NCBI GenBank assembly: GCA_016235545.1
Contig: JACRKB010000027.1
Location: forward strand, 1 to 34,219
Origin: Verrucomicrobiota bacterium
GTDB taxonomy: Bacteria > Verrucomicrobiota > Verrucomicrobiia > Limisphaerales > SXTU01
DNA length: 34,219 nt
Direction of reading: 5' to 3'
This document shows, piece after piece, positions 32,492 to 34,219 of this stretch (position 1 is its first letter; every line of letters begins with the position of its first letter). The position numbers were made by a program, and so were the translations under genes. The notes beneath the pieces are model-generated. The model did no database searches. It saw nothing but the letters and a program-made list of their open reading frames with translations, and was not told the origin of the DNA.

Positions 32492-34003
32492 TCATCCCGC
32501 TGCCTCCATCCGCTGCGCCACGGACTCGATGACTTGCTCCAAGCTCCCCGGCGCGACGACCGCGATGGTCTCCTGGTAAATCCCCGTCCCGTAAAGCTCA
32601 CGCGGCGGCAGATACGATGCGCCCCAGTCCGCCGCAATGGTCGCGACCACGATGGCCTTGCCGGGGAAGCGCCGGCGCAGTTCCGTCTGGAGCACGCTGT
32701 AGAACTCCCCCTGCACGCCGAGCCAGAACGCGTCCCCCATGCGCCAGAGCGTGACTTGCAGCGGGAACTGTTCGCCAGGCGGCAACTGTGAGAGCCGGTG
32801 CAGCAACCGGCGTTTCCGCTCCGCCATCGCGCGGCAATCGGCGGCCTTCGCCGGGTCACCTGCGGCACGGGCGGCGTCTTCATCGGCTTGAAATTGTTTC
32901 AGCTCCGCCTCGACCTGCGCCGCCGTGGGCTGGCCGGGGCGGTAGGGCAACGGCTCATTCCACCGCGCGACTTGCCACGCTTGCTTCGTGGCGAGTTCCT
33001 CAGCGGACAACCGCTCATGCGCCCACGCCCCGAGCGTCGCGCCGGACACGACCGGGCCGGTGTAGCGGAAGCGCGTGCCTGCCGGCGGCAGCGCGGTGAG
33101 CGCCGAAAGCGCGGCGTAGGCGAGCTGGCGACCGTTGCGGTCGGCCACCGCCGCATCGCCCACGAAGCCCTCGACCGGCCCCAGCTCGCCGCTCGCGCCT
33201 TGCAGGAAGAGGCACGGCGCGCCCGTCTCGCGCTCCACCACCTCGCGCAGCGCGCCGATGTAGTCGGGGCTGATGAGCGTGTTGTCCCACGCGAGCGTGG
33301 TGGGGTGGCAGGCGTAGTTCACCACGCTGGCGAGCAGCTTGCCGTCGGTGCCCGTGACGCGCGCGACGAGCACGGTGTCGTCGGCGGGCGCGGCGGGGTT
33401 GAAGCCGCAGGCCCAGAGCTGCCGCTCCGCGTCCCAGAAGTCGCGATGCGCCGCAAGATTGCAGCGACCGTGGCCGTAGGTGATGTCGGCGGGCGCGAGT
33501 TTGGGCAAAGCCTCTTTCACCAACTCTGCCGCGCGCTCCGCCAACTGCCGGAGGTAGCTCGGAATCAAATCCCCACCCGGCAGCGACGCGCGTTCCAAGC
33601 CCATCAAGCCCGCGCCATGCGTGTGCGAGAACACGACGAGGATGCTCTCCCTCGCCTGCCCCGTGGCCTCCGCGATGTGCGTGACAAGCTGCCCGTGCTC
33701 CACCGCGCCGAGGATGCAGTGGTCGAGCGCGAGGAGAATTTGCCGCTGTGCCGGCGGCTTCCAGCCGCCGTCCGTTGGTGTGGGTGGCGTTTCGGACGGC
33801 GACTGCAAGTCGCCGGCACGGGCGTCGGGAGCTCCCGCACCCTCGAAGATAGCGACGGTCGCGCGAAGCGGGCGATGCACGCCAGTCGCTCGCTCGTGTT
33901 TCGCCGCGCCCCACATGCGGTGGTAGATGTTCGCGGGCGGCGTGATGTCGCCCCACGCGAGGGCGAAGCGGCAGCGGCTCTGCGGGGTCTCGACTGTGGT
34001 CAT
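32492..34003 (-). CDS. Neutral/alkaline ceramidase-like hydrolase
   Basis: A 503-aa protein resembling the N-terminal catalytic domain of neutral/alkaline non-lysosomal ceramidases, zinc amidases that cleave sphingolipids. Seen: FALAWGDITPPANIYHRMWG, LLALDHCIL, VVFSHTHGAG (H127-x-H129, likely zinc ligands), VVNYACHPTTLAWDNTLISPDYIGALRE (H233) and LFLQGASGELGP. No signal peptide is obvious, so it may be cytoplasmic, and its real substrate may not be ceramide. The start is ATG 34003 with TTGGAG upstream; TTG 34018 is less likely. Residues about 62-86 (ARAGDLQSPSETPPTPTDGG) are encoded by an in-frame inserted palindrome between two core strands. Confidence 0.85.
   Translation of the reverse strand: MTTVETPQSRCRFALAWGDITPPANIYHRMWGAAKHERATGVHRPLRATVAIFEGAGAPDARAGDLQSPSETPPTPTDGGWKPPAQRQILLALDHCILGAVEHGQLVTHIAEATGQARESILVVFSHTHGAGLMGLERASLPGGDLIPSYLRQLAERAAELVKEALPKLAPADITYGHGRCNLAAHRDFWDAERQLWACGFNPAAPADDTVLVARVTGTDGKLLASVVNYACHPTTLAWDNTLISPDYIGALREVVERETGAPCLFLQGASGELGPVEGFVGDAAVADRNGRQLAYAALSALTALPPAGTRFRYTGPVVSGATLGAWAHERLSAEELATKQAWQVARWNEPLPYRPGQPTAAQVEAELKQFQADEDAARAAGDPAKAADCRAMAERKRRLLHRLSQLPPGEQFPLQVTLWRMGDAFWLGVQGEFYSVLQTELRRRFPGKAIVVATIAADWGASYLPPRELYGTGIYQETIAVVAPGSLEQVIESVAQRMEAAG
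33748..33819. repeat. Palindromic element inserted in frame in the ceramidase-like gene
   Basis: Arms 33748-33774 and 33793-33819 (27 bp) are reverse complements with three mismatches, separated by 18 bp. Total length is 72 bp, exactly 24 codons. Each arm is itself a hairpin (GGCGGCTTCCAGCCGCC and GGCGACTGCAAGTCGCC). The coding frame stays open through it. Confidence 0.9.
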
Positions 34004-34219
34004 GTGAACAAGCTCCAAGTATCAAACCATGAGTGCCAAAGAAATCCCAATCAACCAACGGCACGCGACCGTCCTGACTATGGCAACCAACTGGCCATCG
34101 AGTGCGAAGACGCAGCGTGTTATGGAGTGCGGCGAGTTCTCGCCGCTTTCCGCAGGCGACTTGTCGCCGTCGAAGTCTGGCACGCGTGACTGGGGATTTA
34201 CGCCTCCAGGCTGGCGCAA
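34004..34219. other. Upstream region of the ceramidase-like gene, truncated by the window edge
   Basis: No supported gene. A 65-codon open frame on the minus strand covers most of it, but it is mainly translated hairpin DNA. The promoter for the ceramidase-like gene is probably here or beyond the edge. Confidence 0.5.
34129..34168. repeat. Two tandem short hairpins near the right edge
   Basis: GCGGCGAG-TT-CTCGCCGC (34129-34146) and GGCGAC-TT-GTCGCC (34155-34168) are perfect small palindromes 8 bp apart, in the intergenic region upstream of the ceramidase-like gene. They resemble the small hairpins within the larger elements; the rest of a nested element may continue past the window. Confidence 0.65.

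Noticed and set aside
34022..34219. 65-codon minus-strand ORF at the right edge
   Set aside because: Largely translated hairpin DNA; no family and no ribosome binding site visible, and cut by the edge.

Overview
The window is GC-rich bacterial chromosome. It most likely comes from the Verrucomicrobiota (PVC superphylum). That assignment is inferred from the gene families, not from a database search: DUF1501, a DUF1587/1592/1588/1585 cytochrome-like giant, DUF1080 (3-keto-disaccharide hydrolase), a ThuA / PVC-type dehydrogenase / haem fusion, repeated Tat-type signal peptides, and a metalloprotease ending in a 'stressed-strand' C-terminal module common in this group. Genes occur on both strands in short runs, with little sign of long operons.

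Layout. 0.1-1.0 kb: two-domain CbiX/SirB-type chelatase (-). 1.4-9.2 kb (+): a secreted HExxH metalloprotease with a VHL-like C-terminal domain, a Tat-exported DUF1501 protein, a Phd/VapC toxin-antitoxin pair, and a 1429-aa two-haem-motif PSD-type protein. 9.7-13.4 kb (+): a 1236-aa secreted metzincin-like protease with PKD, Calx-beta and Ig-like modules. 13.6-17.1 kb (-): ParE, a YggS-type PLP protein and DUF1080. 17.3-22.0 kb (+): PpiD/SurA-like chaperone, RluA-family pseudouridine synthase, prephenate dehydrogenase and a Tat-type amidohydrolase. 22.1-28.3 kb (-): a 1722-aa ThuA-dehydrogenase-HEAT-haem-ThuA protein and a PEP-hydrolase-family TIM barrel. The latter is divergent from an AraC regulator (28.3-29.2 kb, +). 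Next come a tRNA-Glu(UUC) on the minus strand and a Tat-exported sulfite-oxidase-type molybdoprotein (+). 30.6-34.0 kb (-): a galactonate-dehydratase-like enolase-superfamily enzyme coupled to a small lipoprotein, then a neutral-ceramidase-like hydrolase.

Functionally the window mixes housekeeping genes (ParE, TyrA, RluA-like, YggS, tRNA-Glu) with exported PVC-specific catabolic and redox proteins. DUF1501, the PSD protein, DUF1080, the ThuA fusion, the amidohydrolase and the dehydratase are consistent with periplasmic or cytoplasmic breakdown of sugars or polysaccharides. No substrate can be assigned from sequence alone.

The most unusual feature is not a gene. The window is littered with nested palindromic elements: short hairpins carried inside larger imperfect inverted repeats. 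Most lie between genes, but two sit in frame inside coding regions: a 57-bp element with perfect 23-bp arms in the PSD gene, and a 72-bp element in the ceramidase-like gene. Their arms differ in sequence but share a layout (GC-rich stem, loop of the TTCA/TTGCA kind). Two further repeat types also occur between genes: CGCAAAG/CACAAAG strings and GTTGAAGA strings.
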